Assembly: GCF_008795985.1 (NCBI RefSeq)
Contig: NZ_VMHP01000001.1
Span: 992,001 to 1,056,000 of the forward strand
From: Marinobacter halotolerans
GTDB lineage: Bacteria > Pseudomonadota > Gammaproteobacteria > Pseudomonadales > Oleiphilaceae
Direction: 5' to 3'
Length of the DNA: 64,000 bases
This document shows positions 53,765 through 63,057 of this stretch, in pieces; positions within the stretch are counted from its first letter, which is position 1; every line of letters begins with the position of its first letter. The notes beneath the pieces are model-generated. The model did no database searches. It was given only the letters and a program-made list of their open reading frames with translations, and was not told where the DNA came from. The position numbers were made by a program, and so were the translations under genes.

Positions 53765-54193
53765 CTACTTGGCAGTAATAGTCTGCATCACCAGCTTGCC
53801 ATCATTCTTGATCGGACCATCTTCCTTGGCGCCGAGGGTGTACTCGAAGATACCGGTTTTCATGCCACCGTCTTCGGCGTGAACCATCAGCATCAGCATC
53901 TCGCCAGACTTAACTTCCTCAGTAAGAATCGCCGCCACGTCCTGGGTCATGCCCTTTTTGATGGGCGCATGGCCAACCACAGGGCCCGGTTTCATGGATT
54001 CATCGGTGCGATGTACAACCAACCAGCCGTTAGCGCCGGTGTTTACCTTCTTGGCGGTTACCGTGCCATTTGCAACAGACTGGTCGTCAGCCCAAACCTT
54101 GTCCTCGCCGTGGCCTGCCTGCGCCATGCCCGTTGCCATCACGCCTGCTACCAGGGCGGCCATCAGTACACTATCTTTCAGAAGCTTTTTCAT
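53765..54193 (-). CDS. Secreted DUF7282-like protein, likely ECF sigma target
   Basis: A 142-residue exported protein from the ATG at 54193 with AAGGAGAA upstream. The signal peptide ends MAQA (about residue 26). The rest is a single beta-rich domain (GWLVVHRTDESMKPGPVVGHAPI, and a MLMLMVHAED strand) like DUF7282 domains of surface or periplasmic proteins. No enzyme motif is seen. It lies downstream of the sigma/anti-sigma pair on the same strand, with its own ECF-type promoter in the 103-base gap. Confidence 0.75.
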   Translation of the reverse strand: MKKLLKDSVLMAALVAGVMATGMAQAGHGEDKVWADDQSVANGTVTAKKVNTGANGWLVVHRTDESMKPGPVVGHAPIKKGMTQDVAAILTEEVKSGEMLMLMVHAEDGGMKTGIFEYTLGAKEDGPIKNDGKLVMQTITAK

Positions 54194-54257
54194 TACGTTC
54201 TCCTTGGTGTCAGTAATACCCATCATCCGGGATGGTTCTACAGATGGGTTACTGGCA

Positions 54258-54285
54258 GTTACGGGAACGCTGGGTGAAAGTTTCA
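54258..54285 (-). promoter_or_regulatory. ECF-type promoter of the DUF7282 gene
   Basis: On the minus strand TGAAAC (-35) and CGTAAC (-10) are 16 bases apart, the AAC/CGT pattern used by many ECF sigma factors. Transcription would start near 54250, about 57 bases before the ATG. The neighbouring sigma factor is the obvious candidate. Confidence 0.5.
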
Positions 54286-54296
54286 GACCCGGTGAA

Positions 54297-55019
54297 TCAC
54301 CGGGAATTATTGTCATTCGGCGCTTGGCCTGCGGGATACAGGTAACCATGAATCGCCGGGCCAGTAGGCTGGCCGGTGGGAGAGCCTCCCGGAGGCTCAA
54401 CGCTGATGCCAAAGGTGGCGTTCCTCAGCAGAGCCGGGTCATATTTTTTCAGGACATCATTGTCCAGCTCGAACCGGTCTCCCAATACGCCCACGGATTG
54501 GGGGTTGGGGCCCAGTTCGTCGGCCTTGATCCATAGCTGGTATGACTTGTCAGGCTTCGCTTCGGCCGTCACTGGCCGGATATTCACCTGACGATCCTCG
54601 AGATTCACCGTCAGCAGGAAAGCCGGCTGCTGGTCATTGTGCTGGAATACCGCCACAAAGGACTCGGTCGCCTTCTCCGGTTGTGGCTGGAAGGTTAGAA
54701 CCGCCACCAGCACCATGGCCGCCGCCGACACCAGGGCCGTGCTCCAGCGCCAGCGATTCACCTGGCGACGCAGTGCGATCACGTTACTGTCATCCCGTCC
54801 AAGCGTCTGCTCAATACGGGCGAACAGGGCCGGATCGGGTTCCACCGGTTCGACATCATCTGCCATGGCAGACAAACGCGATTCCCACTCCAGAATGCGG
54901 GCATCCAGAGTCGGGTCCTGCTCGCGCCGCGCCTTCAGAGCTTCTCGCTCGTCCGACGGCAGCGTGCCCAGCACAAACTCGGCAATTTGAATGTCCAGAT
55001 CATCATCGCGCTCGGTCAT
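54297..55019 (-). CDS. Anti-sigma factor (RskA/anti-sigma-K type)
   Basis: A 240-residue protein from the ATG at 55019, which overlaps the sigma-gene stop by four bases. The N-terminal part (LDIQIAEFVLGTLPSDEREAL) is the cytoplasmic sigma-binding domain. One transmembrane helix sits around residues 95-112 (STALVSAAAMVLVAVLTF), and the C-terminal periplasmic domain is of the RskA type (PDKSYQLWIKADELGPNPQ). It holds the sigma factor until an envelope signal releases it. No HxxxCxxC zinc motif is seen. Confidence 0.88.
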   Translation of the reverse strand: MTERDDDLDIQIAEFVLGTLPSDEREALKARREQDPTLDARILEWESRLSAMADDVEPVEPDPALFARIEQTLGRDDSNVIALRRQVNRWRWSTALVSAAAMVLVAVLTFQPQPEKATESFVAVFQHNDQQPAFLLTVNLEDRQVNIRPVTAEAKPDKSYQLWIKADELGPNPQSVGVLGDRFELDNDVLKKYDPALLRNATFGISVEPPGGSPTGQPTGPAIHGYLYPAGQAPNDNNSR

Positions 55020-55576
55020 GATTCCAGGCACCCCTTAATGTCCTGCAGTGCGCGGCGCAGCCAGGTCTTCACGGTATTGATTGGCTGACCGAACTGGCTG
55101 GCCAGGTCCTCCCTGGACCAGCCGTTCAGGTACGCCAGGCGCACCATGTCCTGGCGTTCCTTTTCAAGTTGGTCAATGCAATGGTTCAGTTGGTTCACGG
55201 CCTGTTGATCTTCTACCTGGTCCTGAGCTGTCGGTTGCCGACCTGCTATCAGATCCAGCTCGTCATCGTTGGTGGTGCGTCCGGCGGGGTGCTTTCGCAG
55301 CTCGTCGATTGCGGCGTTCCGGGCTATGGAAACCATCCAGGTGATGGGCGATGCCTTGTTGGCATCAAACTGGTCCGCTTTCTGCCAGATTTTCAGATAG
55401 GCATCCTGAATCACCTCGTCCGCCCAGGCCCGGTTATTAAGGATACGCAGTACGATACCAAGAAGTTTCGGAGCCGTGGCCTGATAGAGACTGGCGAACG
55501 CGGCGCGATCTGATTTGGCCACGCGGCCAATCATTGCGCTAACGTCCGCGATTGTTGATGAAGAACCTGAATCCAT
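55016..55576 (-). CDS. ECF RNA polymerase sigma factor (SigK-like)
   Basis: A 186-residue sigma-70 family factor of the ECF group from the ATG at 55576 (a GTG three codons upstream is an alternative). Region 2 (FASLYQATAPKLLGIVLRIL, then WADEVIQDAYLKIWQKA) and region 4 (LAYLNGWSREDLASQFGQPI, helix-turn-helix) are clear. It is encoded with its RskA-type anti-sigma. A loose ECF-like promoter lies upstream, so it may activate its own transcription. Confidence 0.92.
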   Translation of the reverse strand: MDSGSSSTIADVSAMIGRVAKSDRAAFASLYQATAPKLLGIVLRILNNRAWADEVIQDAYLKIWQKADQFDANKASPITWMVSIARNAAIDELRKHPAGRTTNDDELDLIAGRQPTAQDQVEDQQAVNQLNHCIDQLEKERQDMVRLAYLNGWSREDLASQFGQPINTVKTWLRRALQDIKGCLES

Positions 55577-55648
55577 GAAATACACCGGAAGATAGGAATC
55601 AACAGTGTAGGCGAAAATCAGGGGTTGTTCACCACCAGCTGCTGGCGG

Positions 55649-55678
55649 ATTACGATTTACGGTCCGGGTAGAGTTTCG
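55649..55678 (-). promoter_or_regulatory. Possible ECF-type autoregulatory promoter of the sigma operon
   Basis: On the minus strand CGAAAC is followed 18 bases later by CGTAAT, similar to the pair upstream of the DUF7282 gene but with two extra spacer bases. Either the spacing tolerates this or the match is accidental. Confidence 0.3.
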
Positions 55679-55785
55679 CCTTTGGGCTTTCAGAGTTTAT
55701 GGCCCAGAGCGTATAGTGCTCTGGCATCCGATTCTATTCTTTGGCCGTAAAGTCCGGTGCTTCCTTTTAAACCAGCAGGTACCCC

Positions 55786-55929
55786 ATGTCACAGCACACG
55801 TCTGCAACCAATCCGGAAAAAGCTCCTCGCCTGCCCTGTCGGGGCTGCATGCCTGACTGCCCCAACTACGCGACCTGCGACGGCAAGCCATGGCGCGCGG
55901 ATAAGGCCCCTGCCGCAATCAAAGCCTGA
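55786..55929 (+). CDS. 47-residue cysteine-rich protein
   Basis: A very short gene, ATG at 55786 to TGA at 55929. The protein has 47 residues with four cysteines in the pattern CxxC-x3-C-x5-C (CRGCMPDCPNYATC, Cys18, 21, 25, 31), followed by DGKPWRADK. This could bind zinc or an iron-sulfur cluster. AGCAGG lies 6 bases before the ATG. The gene is 21 bases upstream of mtfA on the same strand, so they may be cotranscribed. It is not a known family to me; similar tiny proteins may be overlooked in annotations. Confidence 0.6.
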   Translation: MSQHTSATNPEKAPRLPCRGCMPDCPNYATCDGKPWRADKAPAAIKA

Positions 55930-55950
55930 TCGGGTAACGGATCGCTGCCA

Positions 55951-56760
55951 ATGCTGATCTACACTCTCTGCGTTTTTGCGGTTATCGGCTTTTCGGTTTT
56001 CTACCTGTTTTTCTATCGGGGATGGCGGCGGGACAGGCAGCTTCAAGAGCCTTTCCCGGAATCCTGGCGGCAGTTGCTGGAATCCAGAGTGCCCCTCTAT
56101 TCCCGACTACCTATTGACCTCAGAAATCAGCTGGACCAGCACGTGCAGTTGTTCCTGGCGGAAAAGTCCTTCTATGGCTGCGACGGCTTCGAGGTGGACG
56201 ACACTGTGCGGCTCACGGTTGCCGGCCACGCCTGCCTGCTGATCGTCGCCCGCAACTTCTCGGATTTTGACGAGGTAAACAGCATTCTGGTTTATCCAGA
56301 CACCTATCGGGTCAGAGAGGTGGAAAGCGACGGCCTGGTGGTCAGCGAAAGCAATCAGATCCGCGCGGGTGAAGCTTCCAGTCGCGGCCAGGTGGTACTA
56401 GCCTGGACGGAATGCGAGGAAGGTGCTGTAGACCCGAAGGGCCACCACAACGTCATTCTCCACGAGTTCGCCCATCAGTTGGACTACCTTGACGGAACCG
56501 CCGACGGCGCGCCCCCACTGAGCGGTGAGCAGGCGCAGCAATGGCAGAAGACCATGACCCATGCCTATGAGCACCTGCGTCACTCCCTTCGCCATCACCA
56601 GAAGCCCTGGCTGGACCCATACGGGGCCACCGAGCCGGCCGAGTTTTTCGCAGTACTGACCGAGGCCTTCTTCCAGCAACCCGACCACCTGAAACAGGAG
56701 CAACCGCAGGTCTACAAGCTGCTTTGTGACTTCTACCGGTTTGACCCGCTGACGCTCTAA
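55951..56760 (+). CDS. mtfA: Zinc metallopeptidase MtfA (M90 family)
   Basis: A 269-residue protein with an N-terminal transmembrane helix (residues about 2-22) and an M90-type zinc site HEFAHQLD (His171, His175). In E. coli MtfA is an aminopeptidase that binds the Mlc repressor and so affects the glucose PTS. Here the first hydrophobic segment and the loop KSFYGCDGFEVDD match the family, including longer relatives with the membrane anchor. Its stop overlaps the stop of the convergent nuoN gene. Confidence 0.88.
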   Translation: MLIYTLCVFAVIGFSVFYLFFYRGWRRDRQLQEPFPESWRQLLESRVPLYSRLPIDLRNQLDQHVQLFLAEKSFYGCDGFEVDDTVRLTVAGHACLLIVARNFSDFDEVNSILVYPDTYRVREVESDGLVVSESNQIRAGEASSRGQVVLAWTECEEGAVDPKGHHNVILHEFAHQLDYLDGTADGAPPLSGEQAQQWQKTMTHAYEHLRHSLRHHQKPWLDPYGATEPAEFFAVLTEAFFQQPDHLKQEQPQVYKLLCDFYRFDPLTL

Positions 56761-58178
56761 CCGTTAACCCACTGGATCATGGGCGACGGATAAATTCCCA
56801 GCACCAGGATCAACAGGGCGACCACCAGCAGCGTCAGCCCGCCAATACGGCTGCCCCAGTCCGTGGCGATCTCCCGTCTCTGCTTGCCCGGCTCCGGCAG
56901 ATAGAGCGTGACCATCACCCGCAGGTAATAATAAAGGCCAACCGCGCTGCCAGCGACGATACCGCCAACCAGCCACCAACGGGCATCCGCCACACCCAGC
57001 GCCAGCACATAGAATTTGCCAATAAACCCAGCGGTCAGCGGAATACCCGCCAGCGACAGAAAGCTTACCGTCATTACCACCGCCAGCCAGGGCCGACGCC
57101 AGAACAGACCGCGATAATGATGCAGCCCGGCGGCATCCTCGCCCTCGAACGGGCTGGAGAGCCGGGCAACCACCCCGAATGCCGCCAGGGTCGTCACCAG
57201 ATAGGTAATCAGGTAAACCCCGACGGTTTCTGTAGCCAGCGGCCCGCCCACGACGATTGCCACCAACAGGTAACCAAAGTGGGCAATGGAGGAATAGCCC
57301 AGCAGTCGCTTGATGTTCTGCTGAAACAATGCCAACAGGTTACCGCCGAGCATGGTCAGTACCGCAAGCACGGTCACCAGGGCGCCAAGCCAGTCACTGC
57401 TGAATACCGGCGCCACCAGCACCAGGCGTAGCAGAAGCACAAACACCGCCAGCTTGCTGACCGTCGCCAGAAACAGGGTCGCCGGTGCCGGTCCGCCCTG
57501 GTAAACGTCCGGCGTCCAGAGATGGAACGGCACGATGGAGAGTTTGAAGCCCAGGCCCACCAGCATCAGTGCCGCCCCGGCCAGGGTCCACAGGTCCTCG
57601 CCGGCTGCAATGGCCGTCGTCAGGCCGGCCAGATCCATACGGCCGGTGCGGGCATAGATAAGAGCCATGCCAAACAACAGGAACGCGGTCGCAGCGGCGG
57701 ACAGGATCAGGTACTTGATGCCAGCCTCCAGCGACCGCTCGGCCCGGAAGCTATAGGCCAGCATGCCGTAGAGCGGCATCGACAGCAGTTCCAGACTGAT
57801 AAACAGCATGGCCAGATGATCACTGGCGACCAGCCCCAGAGCGCCGGTCACCGCGCACAGCAATAACAGATAGAATTCTTCCCGGGGGCCGATATAGCCG
57901 GTCAGGTAATGATGGCTCAGTGCCACGGTTACCAGCGCGCACAACAACACCAGCACACTGCCCATAATAGCCAGGCCGTCCATCACCATCAGCGGCGGCG
58001 ATGACGGGGCCCCGGACGCCACCGGTACCAATAAAAGAGCCAGCAGAAGGCCAGCGGCCGAGAGCAAGGCGGCAAGCCCGTGATTGCGCTGCCAGGCAAT
58101 GCCCAGCATCACCACCACGGCGGTGGAACCGACGATAATCAGCGGCAACAAAGCAACGAGGTCAGCCAGGGTCAGCAT
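56757..58178 (-). CDS. nuoN: NADH-quinone oxidoreductase subunit N
   Basis: A proton-pumping, antiporter-like membrane subunit of complex I. It has 473 residues and about 14 hydrophobic segments. Typical parts are YLLLLCAVTGALGLVASDH, LLSMPLYGMLAYSFRAERS, GLGFKLSIVPFHLWTPDVYQ and GYSSIAHFGYLLVAI, including the lysine in the broken helix. It is the last gene of the nuo operon, and its start overlaps the nuoM stop (TGATG). Confidence 0.96.
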   Translation of the reverse strand: MLTLADLVALLPLIIVGSTAVVVMLGIAWQRNHGLAALLSAAGLLLALLLVPVASGAPSSPPLMVMDGLAIMGSVLVLLCALVTVALSHHYLTGYIGPREEFYLLLLCAVTGALGLVASDHLAMLFISLELLSMPLYGMLAYSFRAERSLEAGIKYLILSAAATAFLLFGMALIYARTGRMDLAGLTTAIAAGEDLWTLAGAALMLVGLGFKLSIVPFHLWTPDVYQGGPAPATLFLATVSKLAVFVLLLRLVLVAPVFSSDWLGALVTVLAVLTMLGGNLLALFQQNIKRLLGYSSIAHFGYLLVAIVVGGPLATETVGVYLITYLVTTLAAFGVVARLSSPFEGEDAAGLHHYRGLFWRRPWLAVVMTVSFLSLAGIPLTAGFIGKFYVLALGVADARWWLVGGIVAGSAVGLYYYLRVMVTLYLPEPGKQRREIATDWGSRIGGLTLLVVALLILVLGIYPSPMIQWVNG

Positions 58179-59710
58179 CAGTTCACCTCCCCGGCCTGAA
58201 CCGGCAGATTAGCGCCCTCGCTGAAGAGCTCCGCCACCGGCGCGGCCAGGGCAGCGGTGGTATCCAGCAGCGGTTGCGGATAGATCCCCACGGCGATCGT
58301 CAGCACCAGTAGCGTCAGCATCATGGCGTATTCCCTGACATCAGGGCCGCGCAGAGCACCCTGCCGGAATTCGGGACCGAAGTGCACCCGTTGCATCAGC
58401 AGCAGGGAATAGATCGCAGCCAGCACCAGCCCGACACTGGCAATCACCACCACGGTCGGCGCGTTGGGAAAGGTTCCGAACAGCACCATGAATTCACCCA
58501 CAAAATTGGCGGTTACGGGCATACCCAGGGACGCCGCAACAAAACACATGGTGAACCCCGGCAGCACCGGAATACGGGACCAGAGCCCGCCCATGACGCT
58601 CATATCCCGGGTATGGATGCGCTCATAGAGCTGGCCGCTGAGAATGAACAATCCGGCGCTGGAGAAGGCATGGGCCACCATCAGCACAATAGCCCCCTGA
58701 ATCGCCAGTTCCGAGCCGGAATACAGGGCAATCAGCACAAAACCCATGTGGGATATACTGGTGTAGGCAATCAGCCGCTTGATGTCCTGTTGCCCGCAAG
58801 CCAACACGGCGCCGTAGACAATGCCCACCAGCCCCAGGGTCATGGCAACTGGCGCAAAGGCCTGGGACTCTTCCGGGAAAAGCGGCAACGCAAACCGCAG
58901 AATGCCGTAGGCTGCGGTTTTTAGCAGAATGCCGGCCAGATCGACGCTGCCGGCCGTCGGCGCTTGGGCATGGGCATCCGGCAACCAGCCGTGAAAGGGT
59001 ACCACCGGCAGTTTCACCGCAAAGGCAATAAAGAACCCCAGCATCAGCCAGGGCGCCAGCCCCTCCGGAATGTCAGCATTCAGTAGCGTGTTATAGCTGA
59101 AGGAAAGCTCGCCGGTATTGCCGAAGTGGATAAACACCAGGGTGATAATCGACACCAGCATCAGCAGGCCGCTGGCCTGGGTGTAAATAAAGAAACGCGT
59201 GGCGGCACGTATGCGGGTCTGCCCCGGTGAGCCGCTGTGCCCCCACAGTGCAATCAGGAAATACATGGGCACCAGCATCATTTCCCAGAACAGGAAGAAC
59301 AGGAACAGGTCCAGTGCCAGAAAAACACCAACCACGCCACCCAGGATGAACAGCAGGTTCAGGTGGAAAAAGCCCACACGCTCGTCAATCTCGTGCCAGG
59401 AACAGAGCACTGCCAGTGCCCCGAGAAAGCCTGTCAGGGCGACAAGAATGAGCGACAGACCGTCCATCGCCAGGTGTATCTCAATGCCAAAACGGGGAAT
59501 CCAATCGGTCCGCCATTCCAGCAGCCACTGACTGCCACCGGCAAGCGGCAGGCTGAAGTCACCACCAAGCCACAACAGGATGCTGATCAGAAGCACAAAC
59601 AGCATGGTCCCCAGGGCGATCCAGCGGGGCACCTGTTCGCCCCAGCGCTCCGCCTGCCAGCACAGCAGACCACCAATAAACGGAATCAGTATCAGCCAGA
59701 GCAGGATCAT
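58178..59710 (-). CDS. nuoM: NADH-quinone oxidoreductase subunit M
   Basis: An antiporter-like subunit of complex I, 510 residues from the ATG at 59710 ([16 protein letters not shown]), the family's usual start; the open frame upstream lies in nuoL and is not needed. Conserved parts are LFFLFWEMMLVPMYFLIALW, KLPVVPFHGWLPDAHAQAP and YTSISHMGFVLIALY. The start overlaps the nuoL stop by four bases. Confidence 0.96.
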   Translation of the reverse strand: MILLWLILIPFIGGLLCWQAERWGEQVPRWIALGTMLFVLLISILLWLGGDFSLPLAGGSQWLLEWRTDWIPRFGIEIHLAMDGLSLILVALTGFLGALAVLCSWHEIDERVGFFHLNLLFILGGVVGVFLALDLFLFFLFWEMMLVPMYFLIALWGHSGSPGQTRIRAATRFFIYTQASGLLMLVSIITLVFIHFGNTGELSFSYNTLLNADIPEGLAPWLMLGFFIAFAVKLPVVPFHGWLPDAHAQAPTAGSVDLAGILLKTAAYGILRFALPLFPEESQAFAPVAMTLGLVGIVYGAVLACGQQDIKRLIAYTSISHMGFVLIALYSGSELAIQGAIVLMVAHAFSSAGLFILSGQLYERIHTRDMSVMGGLWSRIPVLPGFTMCFVAASLGMPVTANFVGEFMVLFGTFPNAPTVVVIASVGLVLAAIYSLLLMQRVHFGPEFRQGALRGPDVREYAMMLTLLVLTIAVGIYPQPLLDTTAALAAPVAELFSEGANLPVQAGEVN

Positions 59711-61581
59711 GCCGCGCCTCCCGGCGTCAGCGCCAGTGTCAACAGAATGATCGTGGCGCCCAGCACCATCATCAGTGCATAGCTGCGCACCCGGCCGTTC
59801 TGGGCCCGAACCATGCCCGAATTCAGCACCCGCGCGATCAACGCCGGCAGGTTCATCATCAGGTTCACCAGATCCACCCGCAGCCACTTCACCATTAGAT
59901 TCCAGGGCCGGACCAGCAGCCTGTCGAACAGGGCATCAAAGCCCCAGGCGTGGTGCCAGAGTTTCCACAGGCCAGCACCGAACCCCTCACGAACCTGCTC
60001 CGCAAGCCAGTCACGCTTGCGGATAAACAGCCAACCCGCCAGAAGCAGGCCGGCAATGGCAGCGCCCATAGCCAGAATTTGCAGCAGAGTGTGTCCCGTA
60101 CTGGTGCTCTCCCCGGGGGCGGTCGGGAAGATATCCCCCAGCCCCGGATAGATCCAGGCGCCGATGAAAGTGGACAGCACCGCCAGCACGACTAGCGGAA
60201 GATGATGGGTCACGGGGTTGGTGCCCGGCTCCGGATTGCGGGCATGGTCGCTGCCCGGCTCGCCGTGGAAAGTGCCCAGGATCAAGCGCACGGTATAGAG
60301 CCCGGTCAGCACGGCACCCAGCAGGCCGGCCACCAGCAGACCGGTCTGGTCGGCGGCCATGGCCTGCCACAGAATCTCGTCCTTGCTGAAGAAGCCTGCG
60401 GACACCAGCGGCAATGCCACCAGAGCGGCGCCACCCACCAGAAAGCCACCGTAGGCCACCGGTAGTTTGCGCCACAGGCCGCCAAGGCGCGCCATGTCCT
60501 GCTCATGATGACAGCTGATAATGACCGCCCCGGCCGACAGAAACAGCAGCGCCTTGAAGAACGCATGGGTCACCAGATGAAAAATGGCCGCATCGAAGGC
60601 CCCTACGCCCAGGGCGAGGAACATATATCCGATCTGGCTCATGGTGGAATAGGCCAGCACCCGCTTGATGTCCGTCTGGGCCAGCGCCGCAAAGGCTGCC
60701 AGCAGAAGGGATACAGCTCCAATGACGCCAACCAGCAGTAGCACATCCGGCGCCAGAAGGAACAGGCCGTTGAGCCGCGCAATGAGGTAGACACCGGCGG
60801 TGACCATCGTAGCGGCGTGGATCAATGCAGACACCGGCGTGGGGCCGGCCATGGCGTCCGGCAGCCAGGTGTGCAATGGCACCTGGGCTGACTTGCCAAG
60901 GGCGCCACCCAGCACAAGCAGGGCCGCCAGGTTGGCGGTGGCACTGCCCTGCGCCCAGACTTCCGGCACCCGGGCCAGCACCGTGTCGATATCCAGAGAG
61001 CCCAGTTCCATGAAGATCAGGAACAGACCCAAGGCCAGAAACACATCACCTATACGGGTAACCACAAAAGCCTTCATGGCGGCCTGGCCATTGGCACTGC
61101 TCTGGTAGTAGTAGCCGATTAGCCCATAGCTGCATAGGCCAACGCCTTCCCAACCCAGGAACAGCAACAGCAGGTTATCGCCCATGACCAGCAGCAACAT
61201 GCTGAACACGAACAGGTTCATCCAGGCATAGAAGCGGGCAATGCTGCCCTCGCCGACCATATACCAGGCGGCGAACAGGTGAATCAGAAAACCCACGCCG
61301 GTGATCACCGACATCATCACCAGCGCCAGGCCATCCACCGCCAGGCCAATGGTGGGTTGGAAATCCCCTACCGAGATCCAGTTCCACAGGGTTACGCCTG
61401 CCACACTGTCGCCACCGGGGTGCGTCATCACCAGCACGCCGGTGGCCAGCGCCGCCAGACCCACGCTGCCAACGCCCACAATCGCGCTGGCCCGGGACCC
61501 CAGGCGACCGCCATAGAAGCCCAGAATCAGAGTGCCGGCCAGTGGGAACAGAAACGAGAGCACCATCGCCATTGCCATCAT
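59707..61581 (-). CDS. nuoL: NADH-quinone oxidoreductase subunit L
   Basis: The distal proton-pumping subunit of complex I. It has 624 residues with about 16 helices, including the long lateral helix region at the C terminus. Typical parts are [37 protein letters not shown] and [19 protein letters not shown]. The start overlaps the nuoK stop by four bases, and translational coupling through the whole operon is likely. Confidence 0.96.
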   Translation of the reverse strand: MMAMAMVLSFLFPLAGTLILGFYGGRLGSRASAIVGVGSVGLAALATGVLVMTHPGGDSVAGVTLWNWISVGDFQPTIGLAVDGLALVMMSVITGVGFLIHLFAAWYMVGEGSIARFYAWMNLFVFSMLLLVMGDNLLLLFLGWEGVGLCSYGLIGYYYQSSANGQAAMKAFVVTRIGDVFLALGLFLIFMELGSLDIDTVLARVPEVWAQGSATANLAALLVLGGALGKSAQVPLHTWLPDAMAGPTPVSALIHAATMVTAGVYLIARLNGLFLLAPDVLLLVGVIGAVSLLLAAFAALAQTDIKRVLAYSTMSQIGYMFLALGVGAFDAAIFHLVTHAFFKALLFLSAGAVIISCHHEQDMARLGGLWRKLPVAYGGFLVGGAALVALPLVSAGFFSKDEILWQAMAADQTGLLVAGLLGAVLTGLYTVRLILGTFHGEPGSDHARNPEPGTNPVTHHLPLVVLAVLSTFIGAWIYPGLGDIFPTAPGESTSTGHTLLQILAMGAAIAGLLLAGWLFIRKRDWLAEQVREGFGAGLWKLWHHAWGFDALFDRLLVRPWNLMVKWLRVDLVNLMMNLPALIARVLNSGMVRAQNGRVRSYALMMVLGATIILLTLALTPGGAA

Positions 61582-61886
61582 CCGCGCATCCTGCTGGCTT
61601 CATCCAGATTAAGGGAACGGAACCGCTGGTAAAGCTGGATCATCAACGCCAGCCCGACGCTGGCTTCTGCCGCTGCCAGGGTAATCACCAGCAGGAACAT
61701 GGCCTGACCCTCCGGCTGGTCCCAGGCGGTCGCGGCTACCACAAACGCCAGCGCCGCAGAGTTGAGCATCACTTCCAGGCTCATCAGCACAAAAAGCATA
61801 TTGCGGCGCAGCATGAGCCCCAACAGCCCCAGGCTGAAGAGGATGGATGCCAGAATCAGTCCATGTTCCATGGGAATTCCCGTCAT
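61578..61886 (-). CDS. nuoK: NADH-quinone oxidoreductase subunit K
   Basis: A 102-residue three-helix subunit of complex I, start ATG at 61886 ([20 protein letters not shown]), matching the E. coli N terminus; longer frames upstream are in nuoJ. Two conserved membrane glutamates are seen in [15 protein letters not shown] and [12 protein letters not shown]. The start overlaps the nuoJ stop by four bases. Confidence 0.95.
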   Translation of the reverse strand: MTGIPMEHGLILASILFSLGLLGLMLRRNMLFVLMSLEVMLNSAALAFVVAATAWDQPEGQAMFLLVITLAAAEASVGLALMIQLYQRFRSLNLDEASRMRG

Positions 61887-62419
61887 GGCTTGCCTCCCTG
61901 CTTTCCCGGTTTGCTGCGCCCGCGAAGCGGATTGTTGCGACGACCAACATGGGACGCCGTTACCAGCGCTGCCAACAGGAGAATAGCCGCCAGCTCCACC
62001 ACCATCAGCCACGGCCCGAACAGGGTCAGCGCAACGGCCCGGGCGGTCAGCAGATCGCCGTCAATGCTCTGGCCGATGCCGCCCTGACCAATCAGGGTAA
62101 ACAGCGCCCCCAGCAGAACCAGCGTCAGCACCGACGGGCCGACCCAGTTGCGCGGATGCAGGAAAGTCTCGTCCCGGTCTGTGTCCCGTCCCAGATTGAG
62201 CATCATCACCACGAACACAAACAGCACCATGATGGCCCCGGCGTACACGATGATTTCCAGAGCCCCCGCGAAGGGCGCGCCCAGGGCAAAGAACACCAGC
62301 GCCACGGCAATCAACGAGACAATCAGGTACACCACCGCGTGAACCGGGCTCGTGCCGGTGATCACACCGATTGTGGCCAGCACTGCAACCAGGCCGCTGA
62401 GGTAGAAAGCCAGTTCCAT
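61883..62419 (-). CDS. nuoJ: NADH-quinone oxidoreductase subunit J
   Basis: A 178-residue membrane subunit of complex I with about five helices. The ATG at 62419 is preceded by AGGAGG; a TTG one codon earlier is less likely. Conserved parts are [20 protein letters not shown] and [15 protein letters not shown] basic C-terminal tail ([18 protein letters not shown]) follows the last helix. Confidence 0.95.
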   Translation of the reverse strand: MELAFYLSGLVAVLATIGVITGTSPVHAVVYLIVSLIAVALVFFALGAPFAGALEIIVYAGAIMVLFVFVVMMLNLGRDTDRDETFLHPRNWVGPSVLTLVLLGALFTLIGQGGIGQSIDGDLLTARAVALTLFGPWLMVVELAAILLLAALVTASHVGRRNNPLRGRSKPGKQGGKP

Positions 62420-62437
62420 CAATGCCTCCTTGTCTGA

Positions 62438-63049
62438 TCAGGGCAGCAGCGTACGCACATCCTCCGGTGCCTCCTCGTTCTGCGCCTCACCCTTGCCTTT
62501 ACCGCCAATGGCCATGCCGGCGACCTTGTAGAAATGGTAGTCGTGGTCCTTGCCGGGCCCGTTGATCAGCAGATCCTCTTTCTCATACACCAGCTGCTGA
62601 CGGTCGTACTCGCCCATCTCGAAATCCGGCGTCAGCTGAATGGCCGAGGTCGGGCAGGCTTCCTCGCACATGCCGCAGAAGATGCAGCGGGAGAAGTTGA
62701 TGCGGAAGAACTCCGGGTACCAGCGGCCGTCTTCCTGCTCACCCTTCTGCAGGGAGATGCAGTCCACCGGGCAGGCCACCGCGCAAAGGTTGCAGGCAAC
62801 ACAACGCTCCTCGCCGTCCGGGTCCCGGGTCAGCACGATGCGCCCACGATACCGTGGTGGCAGATACACCTCCTGCTCGGGATAGTTCACCGTTTCCCGC
62901 TTACGGAAGCTGTGCATGAACACCATGCCCAGTGTACGTATCTGGGACCAGGTCGCCGGCACCAGCCTCAGGAAAGAGGTTGAGGTCAGTGATCGAATCA
63001 GGGGGACATTACTGGCGCCCTCCTGCTCTCTCCTCTCCTTCGTTTCCAT
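62438..63049 (-). CDS. nuoI: NADH-quinone oxidoreductase subunit I (2 x 4Fe-4S)
   Basis: The ferredoxin-like subunit carrying clusters N6a and N6b, which pass electrons towards the quinone site. It has 203 residues from the ATG at 63049 (TAGGAGGA upstream). Two cluster motifs are clear: [16 protein letters not shown] and [16 protein letters not shown]. The N-terminal amphipathic segment is longer than in E. coli NuoI. The gene lies 8 bases after nuoH. Confidence 0.95.
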   Translation of the reverse strand: METKERREQEGASNVPLIRSLTSTSFLRLVPATWSQIRTLGMVFMHSFRKRETVNYPEQEVYLPPRYRGRIVLTRDPDGEERCVACNLCAVACPVDCISLQKGEQEDGRWYPEFFRINFSRCIFCGMCEEACPTSAIQLTPDFEMGEYDRQQLVYEKEDLLINGPGKDHDYHFYKVAGMAIGGKGKGEAQNEEAPEDVRTLLP

Positions 63050-63057
63050 AAGTCCTC

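Noticed and set aside
59711..59887. Long N-terminal extension of NuoM
   Set aside because: It overlaps nuoL out of frame; the family start [11 protein letters not shown] is at 59710.
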